From the NCBI GenBank assembly GCA_902772085.1, contig CACXZL010000024.1, positions 1 through 14,426 on the forward strand: DNA of 14,426 nt, read 5' to 3'. Below are positions 7,570 to 14,426 of this stretch, in pieces (within the stretch, counting starts at the first letter, position 1; the number at the start of each line of letters is the position of its first letter). The DNA is from an uncultured Coriobacteriaceae bacterium (GTDB lineage: Bacteria > Actinomycetota > Coriobacteriia > Coriobacteriales > Atopobiaceae). The notes beneath the pieces are model-generated. The model saw only the letters and a program-made list of their open reading frames with translations. It did no database searches and was not told the origin of the DNA. The translations under genes were made by a program, and so were the position numbers.

Positions 7570-10308
7570 CTATTGGAAGAGCCTGATGCAGCCGCGCGGG
7601 GTGCCGTGCGCCCAGAGGCTGTTGTACACCACGCCCATGCCTTGGTAGGCCTCGATGATCTCATCGTTGCCAAGGTATACCGCCACGTGACCCGGCCACG
7701 AAATCACGTCGCCGCGCTGACGCGAGCTCAGGGGCACGTGGATCGCGTCTCCGTAGTTCCAGAAGTTCTCGGCGTCGTGGCTGTGCCAGCCAGAGTTTCC
7801 GGTGATGTAGTGCGCCCAGGGGTTGAAGTCGCTATCTCCCGTTCCGCCACCCAGGTCCATGCCGCACGCATACGCGCACTGATACACCAGACCGATGCAG
7901 TCCACGCCAATGCCCGGTGCGCAAGAGTAATTCCACATATACGGCGTCCCCACGTACTCGGCTGCACGCTGCACAAACGCCTCCACGCACTCGCCGCGCG
8001 AAGCCCACACACCGATGCGCGAAGGGGTGACGTAGTTCCATGGATACTGGGCCGCAGAAGTAATCGTAACGTTCTGACTGCTCACCTGATAATATCCCGG
8101 CGGATTTTGGTATCCCATCTTGGAGATGTAACGTCCATCAAGGAACGTCTGCTCCGTAGACCCTGGCGCATCCACGCCCTTGGGCACCAGCTTGATCTGC
8201 ACCGCCTCCACACGCAGCGAAAGGTACTGCGTGCCGGCGCTCTGGCCATTTGACGCCCAACCCATCCAGCCGATCTTCTGAACGTGCACGCGATACCAGA
8301 CGTCATACATACTCGCGATCTCGCCCGTGAGCGACATCTGGAACGCCTCCACACGCTTTCCCTCGCCCATGGTACCGGCCAACTCTCCCTCGCCGACCCA
8401 GCCGAGCCAGCCGTAGGACTGCACGTGCGCGTTCATCCGCATCTCGCCCGTAAGGCCGGATTCGCCAAGGTCAGCCTGCAGGGCCTCCACACGCTTGCTC
8501 TCCCCCGTGGTTCCCGCAAGCTCGCCATCGCCAACCCAGTTCATCCAACCATAGCTCTGCACGTGACCGCGATAGCGAAGCGTGGGGGCGCTCATGGCGG
8601 CAGTGTCTCTGTTTGTGTAGACCGCAGGAGGTGTGCCGCCCTTTGGCACGAGCACGACCTGAATGGCCTCTATGCGCTTGCCAAGCAGCGTGCTTCCTGC
8701 ATCGGCATTGTTTGACGCCCAGTTCAGCCAACCAAAGCTCTGTATGTGACAACGATAGTAGATGTCGAAATTCTGCGCAGCGGTACCGGAGAGGCGCATC
8801 CTTATGGCCTCGAGTCGCTTTCCCTCGTTGGGCCGGCCCACGATCTCGCCGCCAGACGCCTCTTCCTCCCAGCCGTAAGACTGCACGTGCGCCGCGTAAT
8901 GAAGCTCGGAGTCGTCGATGCCCACGAGGGAGGCCGAGAAAGCAAGCAGCTTGGCGGAGATGCCGGTGGAGCCAGCGGTATCGCCATCCTGCACCCAGCC
9001 CATCCAACCAAAGCCTTCCACGTTTGCCCTATACGAGACGCCGCTCTTCACGCTGGGATCCACACCATCCACACTGCCCGCCTCCGCGGGAGCCTGGCCG
9101 CCCTTGGCCACCAGCATGATCTGTATGGCCTCGAGGCGCTTGGCCTCGCCCTCGGTGCCGGCCATCGCGCCGTCCTTCACCCAGTCGGCCCAACCATAGG
9201 ACTGCACATGGACGCGATACCACACGTCGTACTTGTCTGCAATCTCACCGGTGAGGCGAATCCTTATGGCCTCGAGGCGCTTGGCCTCGCCCTCGGTGCC
9301 GGCCACGTCGCCATTTGACACCTCGTCCATCCAGCCGTAGGTCTGGGCATGCACCCTATACGAGATGCCGCCATCCACGCCTTGCGGGAGGCTGATGGAG
9401 ATGGCCTCGAGGCGCTTGGCCTCGCCCTCGGTACCGGCGCTCGCGCCGTTCGTCACGGCATCCATCCAGCCATAGGTTTGGACATGCACGCGATAAGAGA
9501 TTGCAGGCGCTGTGGTCGCCTGGGCCGCGGCCACGACTCTCTCATCAGCCGCTTGCAAGGCGACGGCAGGAGCCTTCGTCTCTACGGACTCTAGGCCGGC
9601 ATTCGTAGGATCGCTTGCCGCAGCCTGACTTTCAGAGTCAACGCCACCTTCCAGCGCCGCCAAGTCATAGTCCGCTTCCTCAAATCTCTGCGACTGCTCT
9701 TTGGTCACGTACGCAACCTCAACGTCGTCCACTACGACATCATTGCGCTTGCCGTCATGCTCACCCGCGGAGGCGCCGTTTGAGACCCACGCCAGCCAGC
9801 CGTCCTGGGTATGGACGCGATACCATACGTCGTGATCTCCGCGCAGATCCTTGGCCACGCGAATTTGCAGGTCCACAAACTCCTGCACGGTCTCGTCATC
9901 GGCCTGCTCCTTGCCAACAAGAACCTGCGCGTCTGCGACAACGTCGGTTTTCGCGGTCTCTGCCGACTCGTCCGTGGTAGCGTTGACGCTCGCTACGTCT
10001 GTCGGCTCCTCCGCCACGGCACTGCCCGTCCCTGAAGCGCCGTCGACTTCCACCAAATCGGGCTCGGGCCACTCTTGTGGCCATTCTGCGCCCGCGATGC
10101 GCGTACGAGCCTCCAGTGCGCCCTCGGCTTCTGCTAGGGCTTTCTTGAGCTTCTGAGCGGCGCTTTCCTCGGCTTTGCTGTCCGCTGCACGAGCGCTGTG
10201 ACCTATGGCCTGCGCCTCCAGCACCGCCTCCGCCAACGCAGCGGGCGGCACCATGCCGAAGGCCAGCGCGGCACCCAGAAGCACCGAAACGATTCTCTTT
10301 GAACGCAT
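7570..10308 (-). CDS. Secreted ChW-repeat protein with C-terminal NlpC/P60 peptidase domain
   Basis: A 912-aa exported protein, probably a cell-wall hydrolase that cleaves peptidoglycan stem peptides. It has a signal peptide (residues 1-28, MRSKRIVSVLLGAALAFGMV then PPAALAEA) and an acidic, Ala-rich linker (about 30-160). Ten ChW (clostridial hydrophobic, conserved W) repeats follow, of the form YRVHVQSYGW...G...AGT.GE.KRLEAIQI, starting near residues 163, 272, 317, 364, 426, 471, 518, 579, 625 and 672. The first is diverged and set apart. NlpC/P60 occupies about 770-912, with catalytic Cys804 (GVDCIGLVY), His874 (PGHVAVYLG) and probably Glu886. The frame is open to 10359, but ATG 10308 is chosen because it begins the signal peptide and has AGAAAGG upstream. 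ChW repeats are thought to bind the wall or host ligands; the target here is unknown. Confidence 0.93.
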   Translation of the reverse strand: MRSKRIVSVLLGAALAFGMVPPAALAEAVLEAQAIGHSARAADSKAEESAAQKLKKALAEAEGALEARTRIAGAEWPQEWPEPDLVEVDGASGTGSAVAEEPTDVASVNATTDESAETAKTDVVADAQVLVGKEQADDETVQEFVDLQIRVAKDLRGDHDVWYRVHTQDGWLAWVSNGASAGEHDGKRNDVVVDDVEVAYVTKEQSQRFEEADYDLAALEGGVDSESQAAASDPTNAGLESVETKAPAVALQAADERVVAAAQATTAPAISYRVHVQTYGWMDAVTNGASAGTEGEAKRLEAISISLPQGVDGGISYRVHAQTYGWMDEVSNGDVAGTEGEAKRLEAIRIRLTGEIADKYDVWYRVHVQSYGWADWVKDGAMAGTEGEAKRLEAIQIMLVAKGGQAPAEAGSVDGVDPSVKSGVSYRANVEGFGWMGWVQDGDTAGSTGISAKLLAFSASLVGIDDSELHYAAHVQSYGWEEEASGGEIVGRPNEGKRLEAIRMRLSGTAAQNFDIYYRCHIQSFGWLNWASNNADAGSTLLGKRIEAIQVVLVPKGGTPPAVYTNRDTAAMSAPTLRYRGHVQSYGWMNWVGDGELAGTTGESKRVEALQADLGESGLTGEMRMNAHVQSYGWLGWVGEGELAGTMGEGKRVEAFQMSLTGEIASMYDVWYRVHVQKIGWMGWASNGQSAGTQYLSLRVEAVQIKLVPKGVDAPGSTEQTFLDGRYISKMGYQNPPGYYQVSSQNVTITSAAQYPWNYVTPSRIGVWASRGECVEAFVQRAAEYVGTPYMWNYSCAPGIGVDCIGLVYQCAYACGMDLGGGTGDSDFNPWAHYITGNSGWHSHDAENFWNYGDAIHVPLSSRQRGDVISWPGHVAVYLGNDEIIEAYQGMGVVYNSLWAHGTPRGCIRLFQ

Positions 10309-10356
10309 ATGCACGACCTTTCTCGTACTCTGTCTTCCGTCACGACCGTCGTAGGC

Positions 10357-10408
10357 CATCGGAGCTTGTTTTCCCCAGACCTGTAGCCCAAGAACACAAG
10401 CTCCGATG
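10357..10408 (-). promoter_or_regulatory. 13-bp perfect inverted repeat in the leader of the ChW/NlpC gene
   Basis: CATCGGAGCTTGT (10357-10369) pairs with ACAAGCTCCGATG (10396-10408) around a 26-nt loop, 49-100 nt upstream of the start codon. No T-run follows on either strand, so it is unlikely to be a simple terminator. It could be a structured 5' leader, an operator or an RNA stability element. I could not match it to a riboswitch class. Confidence 0.45.
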
Positions 10409-10422
10409 ACTTACGCGGTAAG

Positions 10423-10445
10423 AGGGGGACGTTTTGCGCCCCCCT
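10423..10445 (-). terminator. Probable terminator after the GH13-GH77 locus
   Basis: On the minus strand, A-GGGGGG-CG and CG-TCCCCC-T form a 9-bp stem (one G-U pair) with a CAAAA loop, 25 bp after the stop codon at 10470. Only CTTACC follows rather than a real T-run, so termination efficiency is uncertain. Confidence 0.5.
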
Positions 10446-10469
10446 ACACTGGTCCAATTGGTTGAGTTG

Positions 10470-12746
10470 TTATTTGGCCTCTTGCGACTCGTCGTCGATA
10501 CGCCAGCGGTTGTAGTCGCGGGCAAGCGAGGCGAGGTATTGTCTTGCAGCCTCGACGCTCGCGTCGTCGGCCTTCCAGCTCCAGTTGTTTTCCGCCACGC
10601 CCGGCACGTTCATGCGCGCCGAGTCGTCGAGCTCGAGAACGTCCTGCAACGACATGATCGTCACGTCGGCAGAGGAGCGCAGGCAACGGTCTACGAGTTC
10701 CCTGTACACCTTCTCTGCGTCGTCGTAGGGCCACTTGCTCTTGATCCAGCCCACGAGCGTCTGCGTGTCGTGCGTGCTGCTGTAGCAAATCTTCTCCGGA
10801 GCAGGCGTGTATCCCTGACGCACGTCCTCGTTTGCAAACTGGATGACGTCCATGCCGGGGAAGCCCGTGACGGAAACCAAGAACCTCACGGCAGGCGTGA
10901 TGGTGCCCAGGTCCTCGCCGATGAAAGGCAGGTTGCCAAACCTCTCCTGCGCCACGCGGAAGAGCTCCACGCCGGGACCGAAGTTCCAGGCGCCCTCCAA
11001 GGCACCTCTGCCACCGGGGATGTTGTAATACGAAGAGAAGCCCAGGAAGTGATCGAGGCGCACGTAGTCGTACAGCTCGAGCATGCGCTCCAGACGACGC
11101 ATCCACCAGTCGTAGTTGCGCTCGCGCAACACGTCCCAACGGAAGGTGGGATTGCCCCAGATCTGGCCGTCCTTTGCGAAGTTGTCCGGCGGGCAGCCGG
11201 CCACGCCCTCAGGATTGCCCGCCTCGTCGAGGCTGAAGATCTCGCGCTCCGCCCACACGTCGCTGGAGTCCGCGCTTACGTACATGGGCATGTCGCCAAT
11301 GATCTTTATGCCGCGCTCGTTTGCATAGGCACGCAGCTCGTTCCACTGCTTCTCAAAGATGAACTGCGCGCGACGGTGCGTCTCGGTGTTTGCCGCGATG
11401 GTCTGCTCTTCTTCGGCGATGCCCGGACGATACGTGCGCAGGTTCTCCGGCCAGAGCGGCCAAGGGATGTCGTCTCCCACGACCTCCTTGATGGCGCGGA
11501 AGGACACGTAGGGCTCCAGCCAGTCGGCGTTGCGCTCGCAGAACTCCTTGTACTCGGGGTCGTCCTCCAGGCCCTCTACGAGCTCGTCGAAGTTATCTTG
11601 GAATCCCTCGATCAGGTAGGGGTTGCCCGCAAAGGCGGAGAGGCCCGCATAGGGCGAGCCGAACTGATCGGTGGGGTTCACGGGCAGAACCTGCCAGTAC
11701 GTCTGGCCGGCCTTCGCCAAGACGTCTACGAAGCGCTTGGACGGCTCGCCCAGCGTACCGGCCTTGCCACCGTTTGGCACGCTCGTGATGTGGCAGATGA
11801 CGCCCATGCCGCGCTCCATGGGCAGCTGCAGACGCTCGTTGTCGTGGAAGTACAAAACCGACGTGCCCAACGGCCACAGATGCACCGAACAAGAGCCGCC
11901 GTCCTCGCTCAGCGTAGGCTTCTTGCCCTGCACGACGTCGTCCACGGACTCGCCCCTCATGGGCACGGTGACCACGTGAGAGTTCTTGAGACTCGCATTT
12001 GCCAGCACGCACACCGTCGTGTCCCCGAGTGTGCGATAGAAGCCAAAGACGTCGTCGTTTGCCGCAAACGGCTCGAAGTCGCCGTCCTCGAAGACCTCAT
12101 GCAATAGCTTGCGCACGGCGATGGCGTTGCGATAGATCGTACGGCAGTTTTGGTCCTCGTTGCCCCACGGGTACGTCCCGCGGTTGTAGGGGTCGGTGTA
12201 GCCCTCCATACCGGCCTCGTCACCGTAGTAGATGCACGGCACGCCAGGCATGGTCATCTGCAGAAGCGCGGCGACCCAGAGCCGGCTCACCGCAAGGCTG
12301 CGCTGGCCCTCGTTCAGTCGGAAGTCGCGAAGCTGCTCTTCGTTGAGGGCATGACGATCCGGCGCATTGCCGAGGACCGTAAGCACGCGACGACGGTCAT
12401 GGCTGCCCAGGAGGTTCAGGCCGCACAGGAACGCCTCGCGCGGGTAGTTCTCGTACAGCTCCTGCATCCTACGGGCGATGTCGTGCGCCGTGGTTTTGTT
12501 TGTGAGGTAGCGCAGCATCGAGCTGCGGAACGGATAGTTCATGACGCCATCGAGCTCGGAGCCCTGCAGGTACTTGCGCAGCTCACCATAGCTGACCTTG
12601 TGCGACGCGTCTTCCCACACCTCGCCGATGAGCAGGGCGTCGGGCTTCTCCGCCAGCACCGCGGCCTTGATCTCGGCGATGAAGTCGTCGGGCAGCTCGT
12701 CGGCCACGTCCAGGCGCCAGCCCGATGCGCCGAGTCGCAGCCACGT
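10470..12746 (-). CDS. C-terminal part: rest of GH13 catalytic domain plus complete GH77 4-alpha-glucanotransferase
   Basis: About 758 codons remain open after the frameshift. The first third carries the GH13 nucleophile motif GWRLDVADE (Asp codon 12708-12710), the acid/base motif IGEVWED and the LLGSHD transition-state stabiliser region. From about 11,840 a full MalQ-like GH77 domain follows. It begins RGMGVICHITSVPNGG, includes the DQFGSPYAGLSAFAGNP segment, and has catalytic motifs RLDHFLGF (Asp), GEDLGT (Glu) and STHDTQT (Asp). GH77 enzymes transfer alpha-1,4-glucan chains between acceptors. The frame is nominally open to 13004, but that extra part is an out-of-frame reading of the GH13 half. 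No ribosome-binding site was found near the GH77 start (ATG at 11820), so separate expression of this half is doubtful. Confidence 0.75.
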   Translation of the reverse strand, partial: TWLRLGASGWRLDVADELPDDFIAEIKAAVLAEKPDALLIGEVWEDASHKVSYGELRKYLQGSELDGVMNYPFRSSMLRYLTNKTTAHDIARRMQELYENYPREAFLCGLNLLGSHDRRRVLTVLGNAPDRHALNEEQLRDFRLNEGQRSLAVSRLWVAALLQMTMPGVPCIYYGDEAGMEGYTDPYNRGTYPWGNEDQNCRTIYRNAIAVRKLLHEVFEDGDFEPFAANDDVFGFYRTLGDTTVCVLANASLKNSHVVTVPMRGESVDDVVQGKKPTLSEDGGSCSVHLWPLGTSVLYFHDNERLQLPMERGMGVICHITSVPNGGKAGTLGEPSKRFVDVLAKAGQTYWQVLPVNPTDQFGSPYAGLSAFAGNPYLIEGFQDNFDELVEGLEDDPEYKEFCERNADWLEPYVSFRAIKEVVGDDIPWPLWPENLRTYRPGIAEEEQTIAANTETHRRAQFIFEKQWNELRAYANERGIKIIGDMPMYVSADSSDVWAEREIFSLDEAGNPEGVAGCPPDNFAKDGQIWGNPTFRWDVLRERNYDWWMRRLERMLELYDYVRLDHFLGFSSYYNIPGGRGALEGAWNFGPGVELFRVAQERFGNLPFIGEDLGTITPAVRFLVSVTGFPGMDVIQFANEDVRQGYTPAPEKICYSSTHDTQTLVGWIKSKWPYDDAEKVYRELVDRCLRSSADVTIMSLQDVLELDDSARMNVPGVAENNWSWKADDASVEAARQYLASLARDYNRWRIDDESQEAK

Positions 12747-13674
12747 CGGCGTCTCCGCCAAACTTGAACCACGAGGCGTAGGGGCTGTCGGCGCTCTGGA
12801 AGGCGCCGATTTCGGCATAGTTGCCGTATTTGTTGAAGTAGCGCGAGTCGCAGCCCGTGTGGTTGAAGACGCCGTCCAAGATGATGCGGATGCCGAGTTC
12901 CTCAGCCTCCTTGCAGAGGCGCACGAAGGTCTCACGGTCGCCCAGCATCGGATCCACGCGCATGTAGTCGGCCGTATCGTAGCGATGGTTGCTCGCGGCC
13001 TCAAAGATGGGATTCAGATAGATGACCGTGACACCCAGCGCCTTGAGGTAGCCAAGCCGCTCGCGGATGCCGTCAAGGTTTCCTCCATAAAAATCCCACG
13101 TGGAGATGCGGCCGTACTGATCCTTCTGGTAGGTGGGCTGGGTACTCCAGTCCTGCACGAGGATGCGCGTAGGGCCGTTGCGATTCTCCTCAAAGCTCTT
13201 CTCCACGCGCTCCAGCCAATTCGTTCCGCGCTCGAAGCGGTCCGGGAAGATCTGATAAACGATACCATGCTGATACCACTCGGGGCGCACGGCACGCTGT
13301 TCGTACACGGTGATCTGGAACGAACGGGGCTCGCCATCCGCAAAGGCACCTTCGCCCACGCTGCAGTCGTTGCGTGCACCGTAGCGCCACATATCGCCAT
13401 CATCCGCCGTGATGTTGAAGTAATACCAGATGACCTGCGTCTTTGTAGGGGTGAACGTACCCGTGAGGCGCACGAAGGACTCGCCGTCCTGCTCCATCCG
13501 CTCTGCGGTCATGGGTACGAGCGTCTCGCCCTCGCCGTCAACCCAAATCCTCACGACACCCTCGGGCTCGTCCGCGTCCCAAACGTCTATGGAAAGCGTG
13601 ACGGCGTTCCCAAGGGGGCAGGCACCAAAGGGGGTGCGATATGTTTTGTTGGATGTAATGTGTAGAGCTCTCAC
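12583..13674 (-). CDS. N-terminal part: CBM34-like domain and first half of a GH13 barrel, then out-of-frame tail
   Basis: Residues 1-125 form a beta-rich CBM34-like N-terminal domain (VIWYYFNITADDG, WRYGARND). GH13 begins near 130 with WYQHGIVYQIFPDRF, followed by DFYGGNLDGI, LGVTVIYLNPIFEA and region I DGVFNH (267-272). Homology ends at about residue 311 (FGGDADV). The remaining ~52 residues are an Arg/Gly-rich out-of-frame reading and not a real domain. Without the nucleophile and acid/base residues, which lie in the other frame, this product alone would be inactive. Confidence 0.75.
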   Translation of the reverse strand: MRALHITSNKTYRTPFGACPLGNAVTLSIDVWDADEPEGVVRIWVDGEGETLVPMTAERMEQDGESFVRLTGTFTPTKTQVIWYYFNITADDGDMWRYGARNDCSVGEGAFADGEPRSFQITVYEQRAVRPEWYQHGIVYQIFPDRFERGTNWLERVEKSFEENRNGPTRILVQDWSTQPTYQKDQYGRISTWDFYGGNLDGIRERLGYLKALGVTVIYLNPIFEAASNHRYDTADYMRVDPMLGDRETFVRLCKEAEELGIRIILDGVFNHTGCDSRYFNKYGNYAEIGAFQSADSPYASWFKFGGDADVAATRRIGLAPGRGRRAARRLHRRDQGRGAGGEARRPAHRRGVGRRVAQGQLW

Positions 13675-13798
13675 GTCGATACCTCTCCCACTCTATTGAC
13701 AAACATACAGTGCGTTATGGTAGCAGTCTCACAAGAGAATCGCTAGCTTTACTTAGGAAGCACCGATTCATCACTATCCGCGCATGGCGATCCCGCAC

Positions 13799-13819
13799 TA
13801 CGCGACAGATGGTCGCGTA
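13799..13819. repeat. Short perfect palindrome at the 3' edge of the lipoprotein remnant
   Basis: TACGCGAC (13799-13806) and GTCGCGTA (13812-13819) are exact complements around AGATG. It lies exactly where the lipoprotein similarity ends, so it may mark a rearrangement junction, though 8 bp can occur by chance. Confidence 0.4.
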
Positions 13820-14062
13820 CACCGTTGCGTAGACCATGTCTGATCCCATGGCCGTAAGGTCATAGTCCACGGAGGCGTAGGCAGGCAGTTCGTCACCGAG
13901 AAAAATGTCCTCGGACGCGTTGTCCTCCGTCTGGCCATCCCGCCTTCCCGCCTGCTCTTGCAGCACGTCGGAAACGCCTTGCTGCTGGTTGGGCGAGGAA
14001 CGGCTCGTCGCTCCCGAGCATCCGGCAATCATGCACCCAAAGGCCAGGATGGCTACCAGCAT
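13817..14062 (-). pseudogene. Lipoprotein remnant next to the ABC ATPase fragment
   Basis: The segment begins MLVAILAFGCMIAGCSG, a hydrophobic signal with lipobox MIAGC (lipidated Cys at residue 15 of this piece), then a Ser/Gln-rich linker and VDYDLTAMGSDMVYATVY. I recognise that last block from small lipoproteins found beside zinc ABC transporter genes in gut anaerobes, where a conserved domain of about 80 more residues follows. Here it stops. The basic n-region normally preceding the hydrophobic stretch and any ribosome-binding site are also missing. Family recognition is from memory. Confidence 0.5.
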
Positions 14063-14313
14063 CAGTTCGAGCGCTTCGGACGCCTCGGGGTCAAGGCCCG
14101 TTGTAGGTTCGTCAAGCACGAGCAGCAGAGGTTCACATGCAAGCGCCCGCGCCATAAACACGCGCTGTTGCTGACCGCCGGAGAGCGAGCCAAAGGGGTT
14201 CTTGCGAAGGTCATATGCCCCGGCACGCTCGACACTCTGGGTTGTGACGGTTGGAATGCCGGACCAGCTCCCTGCACCACCACCCCGTTCCATGTCCCCG
14301 CTCACGTTCTGCG

Positions 14314-14319
14314 TATAAT
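14314..14319 (+). promoter_or_regulatory. Candidate -10 box for the right-edge gene
   Basis: A perfect TATAAT lies 32 nt upstream of the ATG of the partial plus-strand gene and just outside the divergent chimeric ORF. The -35 region is weak. Position and match make it the likely promoter. Confidence 0.5.
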
Positions 14320-14351
14320 AGTGTCAGGTGGCAAGGCGAAGGGAGTCCGGC

Positions 14352-14426
14352 ATGGGACGCTACGTGAACCCGGGAAACGATGGGTTCGAAGGCATAGCTG
14401 GCGACGACTACGTGGACAAGACGGGA
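14352..14426 (+). CDS. AAA-ATPase-like / PD-(D/E)XK nuclease superfamily protein, N-terminal fragment
   Basis: Only the first 25 codons are in the window. They read MGRYVNPGNDGFEGIAGDDY then VDKTG. This NPGN.GF...YVDKTG opening is the hallmark of the AAA-ATPase-like (PF09820) family, which usually carries a PDDEXK_9 domain at the C terminus. These proteins are often present in many copies per genome in gut anaerobes and their role is unknown. The start is supported by AAGGGAG about six bases upstream. It is the only plus-strand gene and is divergent from the chimeric ORF. Confidence 0.8.
   Translation, partial: MGRYVNPGNDGFEGIAGDDYVDKTG

Larger units (their letters stand above)
10470..13674 (-). 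pseudogene. CBM34/GH13-GH77 alpha-glucan enzyme, broken by an internal deletion and frameshift
   Basis: The locus reads as one large bifunctional enzyme in two frames: a neopullulanase-like GH13 half followed by a MalQ-like GH77 half, for degrading and remodelling glycogen or maltodextrins. The frame changes near 12745-12757. Before it the protein reads YASWFKFGG; after it, WLRLGASGWRLDVADE. In related GH13 enzymes about 35-45 residues lie between these motifs, while only about 6 remain here. Roughly 100-130 bp therefore seem lost, by a number not divisible by three. The start is GTG 13674 with GGGAGAGG seven bases upstream. An intact version would be about 1100 aa. GH13-GH77 fusions occur in gut anaerobes, so the fusion itself is probably ancestral. 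The deletion may be a real mutation or an assembly or sequencing error. I see no convincing promoter between 13675 and 13740. Confidence 0.8.
13715..14305 (-). pseudogene. Chimeric ORF: ZnuC-like metal-ABC ATPase fragment fused to a lipoprotein fragment
   Basis: A 196-codon frame made of unrelated pieces. Residues about 24-76 are the back end of an ABC ATPase nucleotide-binding domain: RKNPFGSLSGGQQQR signature, Walker B LLLVLDEPTTGLD and the D-loop. The exact wording best matches zinc/manganese ATPases of the ZnuC group. The Walker A half (about 120 residues), H-loop and C terminus are missing. At residues 78-82 the frame passes directly into the signal peptide of a lipoprotein. Residues after about 163 match neither family. 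The gene upstream of this ATPase cannot be seen. Functional ATP binding is not possible without Walker A, so this is a remnant of a metal-uptake operon collapsed by deletions, or an assembly artefact. Confidence 0.7.

Noticed and set aside
10357..10445. ydaO/yuaA c-di-AMP riboswitch upstream of the NlpC gene
   Set aside because: The gene type would fit, but the conserved core words of that class are not visible in the leader.
10434..12107. 557-codon plus-strand open frame opposite the GH13-GH77 gene
   Set aside because: Antisense shadow of GC-rich coding sequence with no recognisable domain or start signals.
12745..12757. Programmed ribosomal frameshift in the GH13-GH77 gene
   Set aside because: There is no slippery heptamer, and a frameshift alone would not explain the roughly 35-45 missing residues of the GH13 core.
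13696..13701. Plus-strand TTGACA as a promoter
   Set aside because: There is no -10 box at 16-18 nt spacing and no plus-strand gene downstream until 14352.

Overview
The window is GC-rich DNA from what looks like an anaerobic Coriobacteriia-type actinobacterium (Olsenella/Atopobium/Collinsella group). I infer this from the mix of a secreted ChW-repeat NlpC/P60 protein, a GH13-GH77 fusion enzyme, and an AAA-ATPase-like/PD-(D/E)XK family gene. No rRNA or other marker gene confirms the taxon. All full-length genes lie on the minus strand. Only the partial gene at the right edge is on the plus strand.

Left part (1-6433). An interspersed repeat (copy A) occupies roughly 1-266. It is followed by a two-gene operon, transcribed right to left, of a PAP2-type membrane phosphatase and a YbhN/LPG-synthase-TM-like membrane protein. 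The latter carries a long Pro/Gly-rich N-terminal tail, and the two genes overlap by 4 nt. A 16-bp perfect REP-like hairpin separates this operon from mfd, the transcription-repair coupling factor, whose best start is position 6433.

Middle part (6434-7569). This 1.1-kb stretch has no convincing gene but is highly structured. It holds a candidate mfd promoter, an isolated plus-strand TATAAT box and a second, inverted copy (B) of the interspersed repeat (6732-6997). Next comes an array of four hairpins at an exact 73-bp period (7025-7291) with conserved arms and 13-nt loops of variable sequence. A short coding-like remnant and the terminator of the next gene complete the stretch. Repeat plus array is the least explained structure in the window.

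Right part (7570-14426). A large secreted cell-wall protein carries ten ChW repeats and a C-terminal NlpC/P60 peptidase domain. Upstream of it lies a CBM34/GH13 plus GH77 (MalQ-like) alpha-glucan enzyme broken by an internal deletion and frameshift near 12,750. Beyond that an ORF joins a fragment of a ZnuC-like metal-ABC ATPase to a fragment of a lipoprotein, both truncated. The window ends in the first 25 codons of an AAA-ATPase-like gene on the plus strand with its own promoter and ribosome-binding site. The block 12.7-14.3 kb shows several deletion junctions, from genuine decay or from assembly error.

Functionally the intact genes are unrelated housekeeping and envelope functions (lipid-phosphate metabolism, DNA repair, cell-wall hydrolysis, glycogen/maltodextrin use). 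They do not form one pathway.
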